NCBI GenBank assembly: GCA_036250225.1
Contig: JAPZLL010000026.1
Span: 124,001 to 188,000 of the forward strand
Source: Cercophora sp. LCS_1
Lineage: Eukaryota > Ascomycota > Sordariomycetes > Sordariales > Lasiosphaeriaceae
Reading direction: 5' to 3'
Length of the DNA stretch: 64,000 nt
Made by a program: the position numbers and the translations under genes. The notes below the pieces were generated by a model that did no database searches, was not told the origin of the DNA, and was given only the letters and a program-made list of their open reading frames with translations. The stretch's first letter is position 1, and the number at the start of each line of letters is the position of its first letter. Of the stretch, positions 21,615-34,200 are shown one piece after another.

Positions 21615-22575
21615 GTTTGCCTCCAGCACTGAAAAGCTATGGTCCGTTCTCCTTGTATCAATGTCATGGTTGGCCTTGTCTAACCCAAAGTCCTTGAGCA
21701 GATCACACAGTTGCACTTCTGGAATGTTTGGTATTCAACTTCTTGTTCAGCTGCTAAGGAACAGGAGTCCCTTTCCGACACTCTTTTCACAGATCGTTTT
21801 AGTTTAGACGGGTATTAGTTTAGACGGGTAAAAAGGGAAGCAAGATGATGGGCATCATCAACATGTATCTACCGACCATCAACATTCGCTAGCAATTCCA
21901 CATTAAACCCAAAATAAACATTTGCACGTGGTTGTCGTCGTCCCACTCCCCGCCCGCCACTCACACCGGGGAAGTGGAGCCCCTCAACTGCCGAGAAGAC
22001 CGGCGCAGCCCAACAAGCGAGCCCGAATCCCGACCTTGACTAATCGGCGGTCCGAAACCATTGCGGACCCCACCTTCTCCAACACCTTAGCGCCGTGGCG
22101 GCACCACTAGACCGGGGCTTTACTTATTTCGACCAAAAAGTTGGAGAAGCTGAAGGCAGCGACACCAAAAGTTTCCAGGCAAACCGAGTCCGGCACCAGC
22201 CCGAGGCCACTGTTACAAGACAGTCAGATCGGGATGTCGTAGACCCGCTTCCATGAGGCTAACGATAAACTCACCCGGTCGCATGACCCCAGGACCATGA
22301 CCCCGGATCTCGCGTACCTAATACCCCGCCTTGCCGGTCCTGCCGGGTGCAGGCGGGCGCACGCCAACATCTCCCGGTCAGCGCTCAGACGCGGCGCCGG
22401 AGAATGATACCCCCCCTTGCGCCGGCAACCCTTAGCGACGAAAACAAGAAAAAAAAAATTGGAATGTGACGCACATATGTAACCTGTTGGTGACCACCAT
22501 TGTGGTTCGTTTTTTGGGTATCTCGTCATTCATCCTTCCCATTGATTGATTGAGCCGTGGCGCGACACCGACACG
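21615..22575. other. Intergenic, no gene recognised
   Basis: I see no coding pattern. A duplicated short segment, TTTAGTTTAGACGGGTA type, occurs near 21797-21830. The right end is the promoter side of the sugar transporter. Confidence 0.45.
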
Positions 22576-24563
22576 ATGGGCGTCGATACCAACTCGTGGT
22601 TTTCCAAACCATTCCTGACGTCCCTGTTTTTGGGCATTGGTGGTTTCCTCTACGGATAGTAAGTCGTTTTCCACACACACAGTCTTGTTGCACTGTCATT
22701 GTCACCTTTCAGCAATTCATCACGCCGTCTTCTAGTTGACACCTATTCTGTCCACAATCACTCTCATCATCAATGGTTGTTGCATTTTGAGAGAGAAGAA
22801 AAAAAAGGCTGACAAACAACAGTGACTCCGGAATCATCACCCCCTCCCTCGCCCTCTCCTCCTTCCTCAACTATTTCGGCCGTCCGGACCCCGCCCTCCG
22901 CGGCGCCATCGTGTCCATGTACCAAGCAGGCGCGTGGTTGGGTAGTGCATCAGTCGGTATCACGTCCGACAGACTGGGTCGACGAAAGGCGATTAGCTTT
23001 GGGTGTGTCTTTGGCGTGATCGGCGGCGCGCTGATGGCTGGTGCTGCGCATGTTGCCATGTGTGAGTTTTCCCCTGGCTCTCATCCCTCCTTCCGGGAGG
23101 TTTTGTTCGTGGTCGTGGAAGAGACTAATAACAGGACAGTGATTATCGGACGTCTGTTGGTTGGGTACGCCGTCGGTACTATCACCGGTGTTGCCCCCGT
23201 TTTTGGCGCGGAGATCGCCAAGGTATGTGCCCTCCCTCTAGGGAAGATGGAGAGACGTTGACGAGACATAGACAAACGAACGAGCGAGGATCAATGCTGT
23301 CAACCAGATGAGTGAGTTTGAACATCTCTCTCTTTCTCTCGCGGTACTGACAGATAATTACAGTGGTGGCATGGGGCTTCTTCATCGCGCTCTGGACCGG
23401 TGTCGGCGAGAGCAAGTGGCACAATCCCAACCAGTGGCGTCTCGGGTTCGCGATCCAGAGTATCCCGGCTCTCCTACTCGGTGTTGGTGTTTTGTTTGTG
23501 TCCGAGTCACCGCGTTGGCTCTGTCTCAAGGGCCGCCACGAGGAAGCCGAGAAGGCCTTCCGCAACTATCACTTCAACGGATCCAACGAGGAGTGGTGCA
23601 GAACCGAGTTCATGCTCATCCAGGAGAACATCAAGGAGGAGCAGAGGGCACAGGGCAAGCTCTCGTGGGGTGATCTGTTCAAGACGCCTGCGTTCAGGAA
23701 ACGCTTGTTTGTTGGATCGTTTGTTTGGGCGGCGGCTATGTTGTCTGGTAAGACCATTCGCTCTTGGAGATGGGCCGGGCTAATGACATGCAGGTATCTC
23801 GTTCGTGCAGTACTACCAGACGGCCATCTATGCGACTCTCCAGTTCAGCGAGGACAGACAGCTGCTTGTCAGCGGTCTCTATGGCTCTGTGGCGCCGGTT
23901 GCCTGCTTCCTGTCGCTGTTCTTCGTCGACAAGATTGGTAGACGCAAGATCCTCATCACCAGTTCGGCGTTGCTGTCCATCTGCTACATGATCATCACCA
24001 TCATTGCCGCTCTCTTCCCTGCGCGACCCGGCTTCCCGACCAACGAGGCCGCACAGAGAGGTCTTATTGCGTGCATCTTTGCCGTGTCGGCCAACTACTC
24101 GGCGTTGTTGGGACCGATGACCTGGATTATCCCGTAAGTGTTCCTCTCATTACTGGCGATGAATGAGGCTTGCTGACACGCATGCAGGCCCGAGGTGTTT
24201 ACAACCGAGCTTCGTGCCAAGGCCAATGCCATTGTGCAGGTCATCCACTACTCCATCAGCTTGATCATCACCCAGTGCTCGCCTATTGCGCTGGCAGCCG
24301 TTGGGTGGAAGTATTACGTGAGTGCCCCTGCACCATTTAGATGACGTGAGCAGTGTTGACCCGTTTAGATCCTCTTCATCCTGACCAACGCCCTCTGCAC
24401 GTTTGTGTTTGCATTTGCCTACCCCGAGACAAGAGGCAAGTCTCTCGAGCAGATTGACGAGATCTTTGGTGATGTCAAGCCCATCACCGACGAGGAGATC
24501 CGGACCCCATCAAGCGAAAAGGAGGCCGTGGCGGTTCATGTTAGTGGAAAGGATAGCTCGTAA
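22576..24563 (+). CDS. MFS sugar transporter
   Basis: Eight exons (22576-22658, 22823-23061, 23140-23222, 23272-23311, 23364-23747, 23794-24133, 24188-24317, 24369-24563) join in phase to 497 residues, with GT-AG boundaries throughout. Sugar-porter signatures appear in order: FLYGYDSGIITPS near the N-terminus, DRLGRRKA between TM2 and TM3, SESPRWL before the central loop, DKIGRRKI between TM8 and TM9, PEVFTTELRAKANA, and PETRGKSLEQIDEIFGD at the end. Twelve TM segments fit the frame. It should be a plasma-membrane proton-coupled hexose or related sugar transporter; the substrate is not readable. It ends in an unstructured cytosolic tail. Confidence 0.93.
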
Positions 24564-24721
24564 GACCAACATAGTTGAATGGAGGTGTCGTGATGAGGGA
24601 AGGGAGGCCATGTAATGGAGGAGGTCACGTCAGCATAGCAGAGTAGTATGGCAGAGAAAGATTGTTTTTTATTTAATCCCTCTATCCGACCATGTTATTT
24701 TCCTTTGACCACCCATGATGC

Positions 24722-25174
24722 TTAGATGCCGGCAGCCACGAGCTTCTCCTTGATGAGCTTGGTGATGAGGACGGGGTCGGGGCCGGTGCCGCCAGCAGCA
24801 GCAACGTCCTCCTTGGAGACCTGGATGATGGGAACGCCCGAGATGGCAGCCTTGAGCTGGTCGACCTCGCTGGCGGGGACACCACCACCGACAATGACGG
24901 CCTTGGGGACCTGCTTGGTGGCGGCGGTGGCGTTGGTGCCGAGGCCGGAGCTGGGGGTGACGCTGGTGTCGCCGCCAACGAGGGCGGGGAGCTCAGAGAG
25001 AGCAGCGGCGAGGTCGGTAGCGCCGTGGACGACTGAGATGTGTCAGTGACTGCTTGTCGACAACAATAGAGCCGAGACAGGAGGAGTCTTACTCTCGTAC
25101 TCAGGGGCGAGCTGGGCGTTGACGGCACCGCCAATGCTGGCGTTGTTACCGTAGCTGGCAATAGGGGCAGGCAT
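24722..25174 (-). CDS. Small conserved protein of unknown function
   Basis: Exons 25174-25093 and 25032-24722 (GTAAGA donor, TCAG acceptor) give 130 residues beginning MPAPIASYGNNASIGGAVNA. The composition is rich in Ala, Val and Gly, with segments such as KAVIVGGGVPASEVDQLKAA and PVLITKLIKEKLVAAGI that look like a compact alpha/beta fold. Codons are strongly C-ending, which suggests good expression. I do not recognise a named family. The 5' leader holds a TGG/CCA microsatellite. Confidence 0.75.
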
Positions 25175-25181
25175 GTTGATG

Positions 25182-25222
25182 GTTGTGGTTGTGGTGGTGG
25201 TGGTGGTGGTGGTGGTGGTTTG
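25182..25222. repeat. TGG/CCA microsatellite in a 5' leader
   Basis: About a dozen near-perfect GGT/TGG units lie immediately upstream of the minus-strand start at 25174, so the mRNA leader would carry a CCA-rich run. Confidence 0.8.
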
Positions 25223-26336
25223 ATGTGGTGGATGTGTGTGAGGATGAGATGAAGATGTTGTGTCTGATGGCGACGGATGAGACGGCCCTATATACCTGCC
25301 CGAGTCAGTCCAGCTCAGTCCAGGCCACCTTCAAAAAAAAAAAAAAAGGTACGTATATCTTCGAGCCTGATATCGTCGAAGAGGGGTTTCTGCGCGCACC
25401 CCATCGCATCCACCTGGACCGGGGTGTGGTGGCCATGGGTGGCTGTCAGTGGCCGGAGCTGCTAACCCCTCCATGTATTGATGCCCCGCGATGGAGGGGC
25501 ACGCATATGGCGCCGTCGCAAAAAATGGCAGTCGTTGACGCCACGACGTGCCGCGCGCCCAGATTGGCTCGCATCCGCCATACCGGCGGCACTAACGCGA
25601 TGCAGCGACCTCTTTTCTTCAGAATCGTCGGCCTGCATGGTCCCTGAAACATCCAGACTCACGACAGACGACAATCGTAGCGCGGGGTTGTGAGAGTGCC
25701 CCACGTTGGGCAGCGCAGCGCGCATATTCTGGAGTGAGGGGTTGTTTCTGCGGGATTCCAACCAAGCACCAGACGCGGTCAGCTCCTTCCCAAGCAACAA
25801 AGTCCCCTCCCGCACGCGTGGGCGGAGTCCGGACTCTCGCACCGGACTGAGCCAACGCGATTCCGGCGTCAATGCAATCGCTCGCCGTGGCACCACAACC
25901 CCTGTCCCGTCGGGTTCAGCCCATCGGCGGTCGGCTCTCGGCCATCCGACAAAGGCGCTTGGCTCTCCAAAAAAGGAAGCAAAATAGAGCTACTTTCCCA
26001 TTCTGCCTCACCGCTCCTCCCTCTTCGGTCCCGACTCGCCAGCAATCGCACCGATGCCCAGCCAGCACTCCGAACGCGGCATGCTCGAAGTGTGCCGGAA
26101 CCGAGTGTGCGTCAGTCACGCAGCTGGCACGCAGAAATGCAGGGCCGTTCCGACGTGACAGCGCGGGTTGGCGGTTGCCCAGGTGCAGCCTGTGTTGGCT
26201 GCTGCGCAATGCCAGGAAACGTCGTGGGGTAAATCTGATGGTCCCTTTGCCTCGCTCCTAGGCGTTTGTGATTCTGTTGCAGCTAGTGCTTGCGAACCCG
26301 GAATTCTCAGTTCCAAGCTGAACTATCGATGTTACA
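25223..26336. other. Intergenic, no gene recognised
   Basis: An A-tract lies at about 25333-25347, and on the minus strand a TATA-like TATATAGG lies near 25290, about 115 bp upstream of the 25174 start. The many short frames on both strands have no family pattern. Confidence 0.45.
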
Positions 26337-27402
26337 ATGCCTCCTGCTGGTGAGCTCATCCTTCAGCACCCGCAGAATATTCTCGACAACCCCAAATACA
26401 TTTCCTACACAGACAAACCCTGGGCCCGAGCATACGAACCAATACGGAACCTCTCAGTTCACAGTATCGTCGACGAAGAGGGCATACCTCATGCTACGCT
26501 CGATCCAGCGTTTCTTCCACTCTGCGAGGACGAGGAGGAGAAGCGTATTAGCGAGCCTGCTCATCCACCAAATAACAGGTTCTGGAGACTTGAGAGCGAA
26601 AGTGACGTTGAGCATTAGTGGCACACCGAGATATCTGACATTGTGCTTTCCGCGTGGGCTCAATGCCCTGCAATTGTTCAAACCTGCCATACCAAACCGC
26701 TAAGGGACGTTAATATCTCGGAAAATGTGGACTCCACCTATGGTGTATATACCGGTAACCAGCGATTTCCCGTGGCGATTGGCGAGATGAAGCGAAATTT
26801 GATTAACGACCGAGAGTGGCAGTCTGGCCGTTTAGGTACGGCACAACAAAAACTGGCGCGTGAGCTTCGTGGGTGAGTTCGTTTCATTTTGGGTTGCTCC
26901 CCCCTAGGACCCCTCTAGTTGGAGAGGAGAGATCAACCTGAAACCCTAGACTAGAACAGCCTCCGACTCTGAAGTTCGCCAGGTACGCGGACAAGTACGA
27001 ATGTCCCCAAATTTTCTGCTGGGACGGCGAGTTTCTCTTGATCCTCCAGTTTCGGGCACGTAAGCTCGAGAATATCCGCAATGTAGACTGCCCGGTTGAC
27101 TGTTGGTGATCCCTATTAATGGCTCCACGTGCACGCTTCGGTACGCACTTTATAGACTTATGATACAGGGATTTCGAAGGTGCCAAGCGGCCGCTGCGGT
27201 CAAACCGCTCAGTGTTGGTACCTTGGCTGAGGATGGGCGAGAGTTCTTCACTGGACGGCCAATTTGGAGAGTCGACGGCCAATCCTTCATCAAACATCCA
27301 GAGGGTTATCTTCGCTCGGTCGACGGAGCCACTGGGGCATTGTACTGGCGTCATCCAATGGTGGAGGATACAGTGTGGGAGACTGGAAGTTTCTGGGAAT
27401 AA
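26337..27402 (+). pseudogene. Orphan fungal family protein (GEMKRNLIN type), decayed copy 1
   Basis: The frame from ATG 26337 (MPPAGELILQHPQNIL) continues through an in-frame TAG after SDVEH into the conserved block FPVAIGEMKRNLINDREWQS. CAG to TAG is a C-to-T change at CpA. An intron (GTGAGT donor, CCAG acceptor near 26981) leads to YADKYECPQIFCWDGEFLLI and ends at NVDCPVDCW. The continuation VIPINGSTCTLRYALYRLMI is one base out of frame, because one G is missing in TGGGTGATC. It then runs to WETGSFWE near 27400. I recall this order in an uncharacterised fungal family often annotated as kinase-related. One nonsense and one frameshift lesion mark it as non-functional. Confidence 0.7.
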
Positions 27403-27472
27403 AGATTGAGATGGGCCGAAGCCGCTGCGCTGTGCTTGTATTTTTCCCGGATATTATCTGACCGTAGGCAAA

Positions 27473-27599
27473 CCAGCTATGCCGACAAATATCAGCGCCC
27501 GCAGATTTCTGCTTTGATGACGAGACGCTCCTTGTCCTTCAGCTTCGGGCCAACAAGGTCGAAAACGTTCTAGAAGAGAACTATCCCGTGGATTGCTAG
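27473..27599 (+). pseudogene. Fragment of a second copy of the same orphan family
   Basis: Two overlapping frames read SYADKYQRPQI and then FCFDDETLLVLQLRANKVEN followed by VLEENYPVDC and a TAG. This corresponds to YADKYECPQIFCWDGEFLLI...NVDCPVDCW in copy 1. One T is missing after QI, and the final Trp codon is now TAG, a TGG to TAG change that fits RIP. Only this segment is present, so it is a truncated duplicate directly downstream of copy 1. Confidence 0.6.
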
Positions 27600-28137
27600 G
27601 TGCTATGAAGCCGAGCTAGCCAGGTGGTGAACCTCGGGTCGGGCCGCCCAAACGTCTCTCGGGGTATCCCGCGGACAAGCGGCAGGAGGTGAATGGCTGC
27701 AGGATTAGGGTACCATCGCAACCACTCGGGTGGGTCCAGCGCTGGTGGCCAGGAGGGGGGGTTATGAAACCGCCAACGGCAACGCTGCATTGGCCGAACG
27801 CGCACCGTTCTAATGAGCCAATCATCGGAGGAAGTACATCAGCAGAGGGTATGCCGGGGTGCAATGGATGCCGCGTAATGGCTGTCACGCAAAGAGGGGT
27901 GTTCAGGGGTTCTGCTGGCGAGGATGAGCTTGCAGTTCACTCCCTTAGAGGACCATACTATACCTAGGCTTTACGAAGACCAGAAGGAGACCGGTGGTCA
28001 AGCGGTAAACCTCATGGAGGATGTGCCGGAGCGACAGTTAATAACGACGCCAGGGAAAGACGATTAGTCGCACCTTGTTGAGCTAAACACCTGGGGCTTT
28101 GTTATTTATCTCCTACTAGTTGTCTTGAGCTTAATCC
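27600..28137. other. Intergenic, no gene recognised
   Basis: The plus-strand open frame at 27689-27967 shows no family pattern. Nothing else is supported. Confidence 0.4.
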
Positions 28138-29021
28138 TCATGCTGCTTCCAACGACCCTTCATGTCGATAATAGGCCTGCATGTTGCGATACCTACCTGC
28201 CAAGCACTCAATACTCGTCTTCATAAAATACGCCTGATCATTCGCAGATAAGTCAAATACGGCGCTCTCAAGATCCAGAACCATGATTTTCCCATTCACA
28301 AGCTGGAAATTGGACAAGTTGGGGTCGTCATGGTGCACACCAAAGGCGTGGAGTGCTTGGTAGCATGGCTGCAGTAGGGTTGACAGCTCCTCCAACCTCA
28401 GTGTTGCGCCCTCAGGCGAAGATAGCGACACGCCTTCAAGATACTCGAGGATAAGGGCCCTTATCCCGTTGTAGTGCAGGCGACCGTAATATGCTGGAAT
28501 AACCACGCCTTGTAGGGGTTTGAGCCGACCGTACGCCTTTACCTCGGTGTCAAACAGCTCCGCCTTGATCTCTTCCTCTTCCTCTTCGCCCTGTTTCTGT
28601 TGCTTAAGGACCACATGGCTGGGAAGGAGCCATTCGGGAAAGGCAGCCCGGGCCCAGGACTGAGCAAAGGCAGGGAGGAGTTTGATGCAGGATCCAATCA
28701 AGCTGGCCACTATCGATGGGCGAATCTGCAATTTGAAAATATGTGGGTGAAGGTGGGAAAGGCCTGTAGCAAGTGCAGAGACGTAGCGAGTCCTGAACCA
28801 AAAGTGCTTGTTTCCGGAACGTCAATGAGGGGCTGCAAATGAAGGAAGTCCTGGAATGTTCTACTTACAACTAGCGTTGTCGAAGGCTCGGGTTTGGTAG
28901 CCCCAAGTCGAGCAGTCGAAAGGCGGTAGTGCTCTGGCTCACCGGGGCGTTTGTACTTGGGCAGCTCAATCTCAAACTTGCCAACCGGAGGCAGTGGCAG
29001 CTGCGCGTTTCCCACATCCAT
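28138..29021 (-). CDS. Protein-kinase-like fold protein
   Basis: Exons 29021-28869 and 28725-28138 (GTAAGT donor, TGCAG acceptor, phase 0) give 246 residues. The second exon has a kinase-like C-lobe: ALILEYLEGVSL corresponds to the hinge, HAFGVHHDDPNLSNFQLV is a catalytic-loop-like segment with Asp and Asn in place, and IMVLDLESAVF corresponds to the DFG region, here DLE. The N-lobe is short, with the VVLKQQK strand as a possible ATP-lysine site. Fungi carry many such kinase-like or aminoglycoside-phosphotransferase-like orphans. Activity and substrate are unknown. It is convergent with the decayed family at 26.3-27.6 kb. Confidence 0.72.
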
Positions 29022-29705
29022 TAGCGCGAAACTTGAAAGTGAGGGTTGTGAAACTTTTCGCCCCCACTATTGCGAAATTACGAAACAAGGCCCCGAGGAA
29101 ATTTTTATTGCACGTGACCTATCTGCTGACCTACGCATGATAAGCTTGGCGGGGCGCGGAGATAAGATTGTCAGATCACCTCAGATGCCGTCATTCGGGA
29201 CGGATCCCACCAAATCCTCATCAGTCTCAGCACGCGGGTCAAGCGAAAAAGGTGCAACGTTATATATGGGCTTATGTGTGTTATTTATACACGATTGTCA
29301 ATGCAAGCTCATTTTGACGTCAACACTTCACACTGAGTTGAGTTCGGCATCATCATCATCGTCATCTCAAATTCTTGTGTAACTCATACTGCCTCCAATA
29401 GATTGACATCCTCTATTTTTGAACATCACACCGACTTTTGAGAGCCACGTTGCATGCTGTCGTCATCGAGCTGAGGCCTGCGGCGCAAACGCGTCCGAGG
29501 ATCCCTGCCCGGACCACTGCCATCCCCTTGGTTTGCCCCCGGGACGAATGCTCAGACCTACCCCACACTCCACCATGATGGAGAGGCGCGATCCGGACGC
29601 GGCGGCGAGGTGAACAACAAGACCGAGCCACGGCAACCACCCGACCAAAAGACGTGTTGCCAGTGAGTGAGCAACAACACGATATCCTTCTGATGGAGAC
29701 AGCGG
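29022..29705. other. Intergenic, no gene recognised
   Basis: A TATATA element lies near 29263 and a CATCATCATCGTCATC microsatellite near 29350. No coding exon is supported. Confidence 0.45.
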
Positions 29706-30736
29706 TTACTGCGTCCCAGCTTCATCCATCCTGGCGGGCGAGTAGTCCTTCGCCATAACAATGACGGCCGGTCCCGTCTCTGGAGTCTTTTTTTCCTGTT
29801 CCTCAACAGCACCGAGTTTCTCCGTCAACAACTGATAACAAGTCCGAATGAAACTAAACAAGCCAACGAGGAACGGCAAAAACTGTCCAGGAAGCTGCAA
29901 CTCTCCATCATGCCGTCCATCCAGCACTCCGCTGACATGATTCAAGTTGAGCGTGACCTCGGCCGTAACAGCCGACCAAACTAGCCAGACCAGAGCCCCG
30001 ACCCTGAGAGTCTGAAACATCCAACTCAATCTACATCTCGTCAGCAAAGGCCGTATCCAACTAGAGCACTCCTTATGCGTAAACCCCGTAACATAGCGTC
30101 CTCTATTCCTTCTCCCCCACCTCCAAAACCCGCCCACTCAAAACTCGCCACGCCTGCAACAACCGCAACAACAAGCATGCACCCAAACCACGCCGCACAA
30201 GCCGCGCAAACAACAACATAATACCACCGAATCCCACCATTTACGTATAGCCTCACAAAAAACCAAGTCCACAACTCCGCACACTCGCCCTCCAAGCCAT
30301 CCAGTCCACCACGCACCCCATACAACCAGAACCACAGCTCATACACGCTCGCTCCCAGACTCACCGCCAGGCGTATATGCGTCCCGAGCCCACCAAAGCG
30401 ACGGACAGCCCTTGGGCCGAGTTGATGATAGACACTCGTTCGATAGCCCCACAGACTGAGCACACCAAAGGTCGTCCCGCCGCAGAGGTGCATGAGCGTT
30501 AGACCGTCGATTTGGGTGAGATCACCGGTGCGACTATCGTTTGTCATGGCGACGAGGAGGGTGAGTAGGAAGATTGTCGAAGTGTCGGCTGCTCCTGAAA
30601 AGGCAGACGGGAGGAAGGCGTTGGCCAGGTACGAGGCCAGCCAGGAGAAGTAGATGCCTAGGCGGACGCCGAGGCCATAGTAGTCTGTTGAGTTGTCGGT
30701 TGTGCATTTTAGGGGGTCGGATGGGTCGTGGGTCAT
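29706..30736 (-). CDS. Seven-TM-like integral membrane protein of an orphan fungal family
   Basis: Start at ATG 30736 (MTHDPSDPLKCTTDNSTDYY). The proposed exons are 30736-30138 and 30030-29706, giving 307 residues; the donor GTGGGC is weak, so this boundary is less certain than the others. Hydrophobic segments include YFSWLASYLANAFL, TIFLLTLLVAM, GGTTFGVLSLWGY, WYYVVVCAACAAWF and GALVWLVWSAVTAEVTLNLN. The order GLGVRLGIYFSWLAS, QIDGLTLMHLCGGTTFG, GGIRWYYVVV and HVSGVLDGRHDGELQLPGQF is one I recall from uncharacterised ascomycete membrane proteins. No catalytic motif is visible. Confidence 0.72.
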
Positions 30737-31230
30737 TTTGGTCCACTGCAGGCAGGCCAAAGGCCGGGTGAAAGGTTGACACAATGGACCGTGGTTTTGA
30801 TTTGTGGTTGTGATGGAAACCGTGAAGCCATTGAAATGGCGATGAGGAGACGCGATGGGGTGTTATGAAAAAGTGGTGATGGAGGAAAGCCAAGGCTGTG
30901 GGATCTTAGTGCGACCCTTGGCGCCGTTTGTTTGTTGGCCTAGGCAATATTGAGGCCCGAAAGGGCAGATTTAAGCCAAGACTGCGACGTCGTTAAACTG
31001 CATTTGGCGAGGGAGCCGGGATTCGTATTGGTGCCTTGAGCTATCGGGGGGATTCAGAGGCCGTGTGTTACTGATGATACTGATTTTGACATGGGATTGG
31101 GGGCGATCAAGATGAAGGTTGTCACGTCATCGATCCTTCAGGGTCAAATGCAACGCTTACCACACACAGTTGTAGCCTCGTCAAGAGAGCAGCAGACAAC
31201 GCGATGTCATTGAATTCTAGCCTCTCGGAC
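30737..31230. other. Intergenic, no gene recognised
   Basis: This holds the 5' flank of the membrane protein and the 3' flank of the CHAT-NLR. No coding pattern is seen. Confidence 0.45.
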
Positions 31231-34200
31231 TTATCCAAGCCAACCCATGGCCGAAGTCGTCAACTTCCTCAACAAATTCTCCACCAATCCCTCCTGCGCA
31301 GGCGCCCCCAACACCGTCAACACATCCTTTGGCGCCTCCCTCGCCAACCCCCTCCGAACCTCCTCCGCTTCTTTCTGATGCTCAACCGCGCTCTCCCAAT
31401 CGCCATCCAACTGACAAATCTTTGCGCGCAAGTCCAACAACTGCGCCCGGTTCAACCCATCATCCGTCCGCATAAACACCTCGTCCTCCCACGCCTTATC
31501 CACAATCTTCCTCGCCTCATCCAGCCTCCCACCCTCCATGGCCTCATACGCCTTATCGACCGCCTTGGTCATGTCCATCCTCAGCCTCGACCCGCTCAAC
31601 AACTGCCTCGGCACGTCCTCCCACGACGTATGGCTAGCGTAGAGCGTATCCCCCGTCGTAGCCGCACTCTCCTGCATAAACCCGACCCTCAACTTCCACA
31701 GCTCATCCAGGCCTTCGGGCTTATTAAGCAACCCCTCAGGATCTTTACTAATCCCAGAAAACAGCGCATCCGTGTAGTTCACCGTCCCAGCTCCCAGATC
31801 CAACTCCTTCATCTTGTCTTGTATAAAACCACCACCCATGCCCCTCATCCTTGCATAAATCTCCCCCGCCAGTGCCGCAAACGGTTTATTCTCCTCTGAC
31901 GTAACAGGCCCCGGCGTAACAGCCCGTGCCATGGCAGCCATACTTCCATGCAGCCTAAGGATAAACAACAACTGTTTCTGCTCCTCATCCAACGTCCCCG
32001 ACTCGGCGATCTTCTTTTCCTGCCACAGCGCACAGGCGATCGCCTTTTCCTGCGCGATGTGCACAAGCTGAAACCGGGAGAATTCCATCCCCACGCCGCG
32101 TTGGAGAGTCGTGACGAGGGCAAAAGGGGCGATGCTCTCCGAGTTGACGGCAGGCATGGCTCTGACCATTTCGCTGCCCATTGCGCTGGCGGATGTGAAG
32201 TTGGTGAACTCGACCGACAGTTCCTCCCGGATGGGAAGCCAGTGCGGTTCGAAATATTGGTGCTCAAAGGGCCACTTGCGCGCGCGGTACGCGTGGTAGA
32301 ACACAAAGGCTTGTTTGATGTGGATGGGCTTGATGCCGATGCCTTGGGTGAAGTAGTAGAGCGGGGATGCGCGAAGGAGGATGGGGACCAGGGGGTGGAT
32401 GCGGTAGTAGAGAGTAGTGGAGCGGTTGGGGGAGGGCTGGCAGTCTGTTGTGAGGAAGCCGGCGGCGAGAAGGGGGTCGACGATGCGGTTGATGGCGGAT
32501 TCAAAGTGCGGTGAGAGGGCGGAATTCTTGATCACTTGGGCGTAGTCGTCGAAGTTTTTGAGGAGGAAGTGGCTCCGGCTTGGTCGAGAGGAGTCGGATT
32601 CGGGGGTTTCTTGGATGGCTTTGGTGAGGAGTTCGTTCATGCCGCCTGATTTCATCCAGTTGCCGGGGTGTTGGCCTGCGTCGATGAAGGATTTCTTAAG
32701 TTCGGGAGGGAGAGCAAGGGCATCTAGGTTGCCGCCTTGGCCCAGCATGGTCTTGAATATGTTTTTCTTGTCGTCCGGGTTCATGCCGCTGAACATGTCA
32801 TTGGAGACGGCGTCCGCGTAGGCTCCCACAAAAGTGGATAGGTCGCCTCGGGGGAGGACGCCCCAGAACAGAGCGAGGACCTCAATCGGGACTGAGTATT
32901 GGCCTGGCGGTGGGAAGAGGAGATCTCGTGTGATCTTGATGAACTCGTCCACGCAAGGGGCGTTATCAACTCGGCTGATGGATAGCAGGTGGGTTTGGGC
33001 GGCGTCGTAGTCCATCAGTGGCTCGCCGAGGACCAACATCTCGAGAAACTCTGTCATGGTAGTGGCTTTGCTGAAGAGAAATACCGAGACGATGACACGG
33101 AGGGCCGCTGGGTTGCCGTCTAAAAGTCGGGTGATTTGCTCCAAGCAGCGCAGGTCCTGTGGCGATTCGACCTCGGTCTTGGGCTCTTCTTGTGTGATGT
33201 CTGCGATTGCCTTCTTCATGTACGCCCGAAGAAGTTGGAGGCTGTTGAACATGTCAAGACCTTTAAGTTCGTGACGCATCCCGGTGTACTGGTCCAGAGA
33301 CCCCCATTTGCTATCCACGATGGATCTTGCCGAGAGAATGACCTTTGTGCTGGATCCGCGAAGCTTGATCAGGACTTGGGCGACGAATTTAAGGCATGAG
33401 CGGCCCGGTGATGCCGGGAGGTTCTCAAGGACGATGATCCACCGGTTCTTCTGGAGGAACTCGACAATTGCATCTGGACCGCCGTAATAGGCATTTGGAT
33501 CAATCTGATTGAGGACGCCTCGCCAAAGGTCGACAAGTGGCAACTTGGACAGAGCCTTACAGTCGTGGATGTAGGCTCCGGTTACAAGTCCAGTTTCCTT
33601 CCACCAGGAGCTGAGATGATTGAGAAGGGCAGTTTTACCTACTCCGGGACGTCCCAGGAGAAAGGGTGCCTGGTCTGAGAGCAAGAGGTACGTTTCCATC
33701 GACATAATGTCGTTTTCACGACCAACAAGATCACCAAAAGGTGCCTTGCGGGGAAACTGTAGACTCCTGCCCTTAAAGGTAAATGCGTCGGCTGCCTTTG
33801 GCGGAGTGGTTGTAAAGTAGATTGGAATCATGTAGTCGTAAACCGAGACGTTGGTTGCGTACCGGGAAGTTCGGGCCGGCTTCAGGCGAAGTGCTTGACG
33901 AGCCCATCCGGCGGCTGCATCAAAACCAAGTCCTTTGGTGAGGACGGCGTCGTAGAAGATGGACATGAAGATCTCAACAGCGCGGGACAGAACGTTGAGG
34001 GTCATGGCGATGCATTCTTCCGCACCCGATCTTAGGATTTCAAGGGCGATGCTTTTGTCGGCGTCTTGGTATTGTGCTGAGCGACATGCGTTAATAACGA
34101 CTCGACGGACTTTGTGGAGGGCCAAGACGGCGGCAACGTCGGATGCTGAGACTTTCTGCATCGTGTACTGGCCGGGTCTATCTGGCTTGTCCGTCCTGGA

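Noticed and set aside
21042..21716. Minus-strand 224-residue open frame with repeated PPRRK-type segments
   Set aside because: It is antisense to the Kex2-repeat precursor; the apparent repeats are the reverse strand of the coding repeats.
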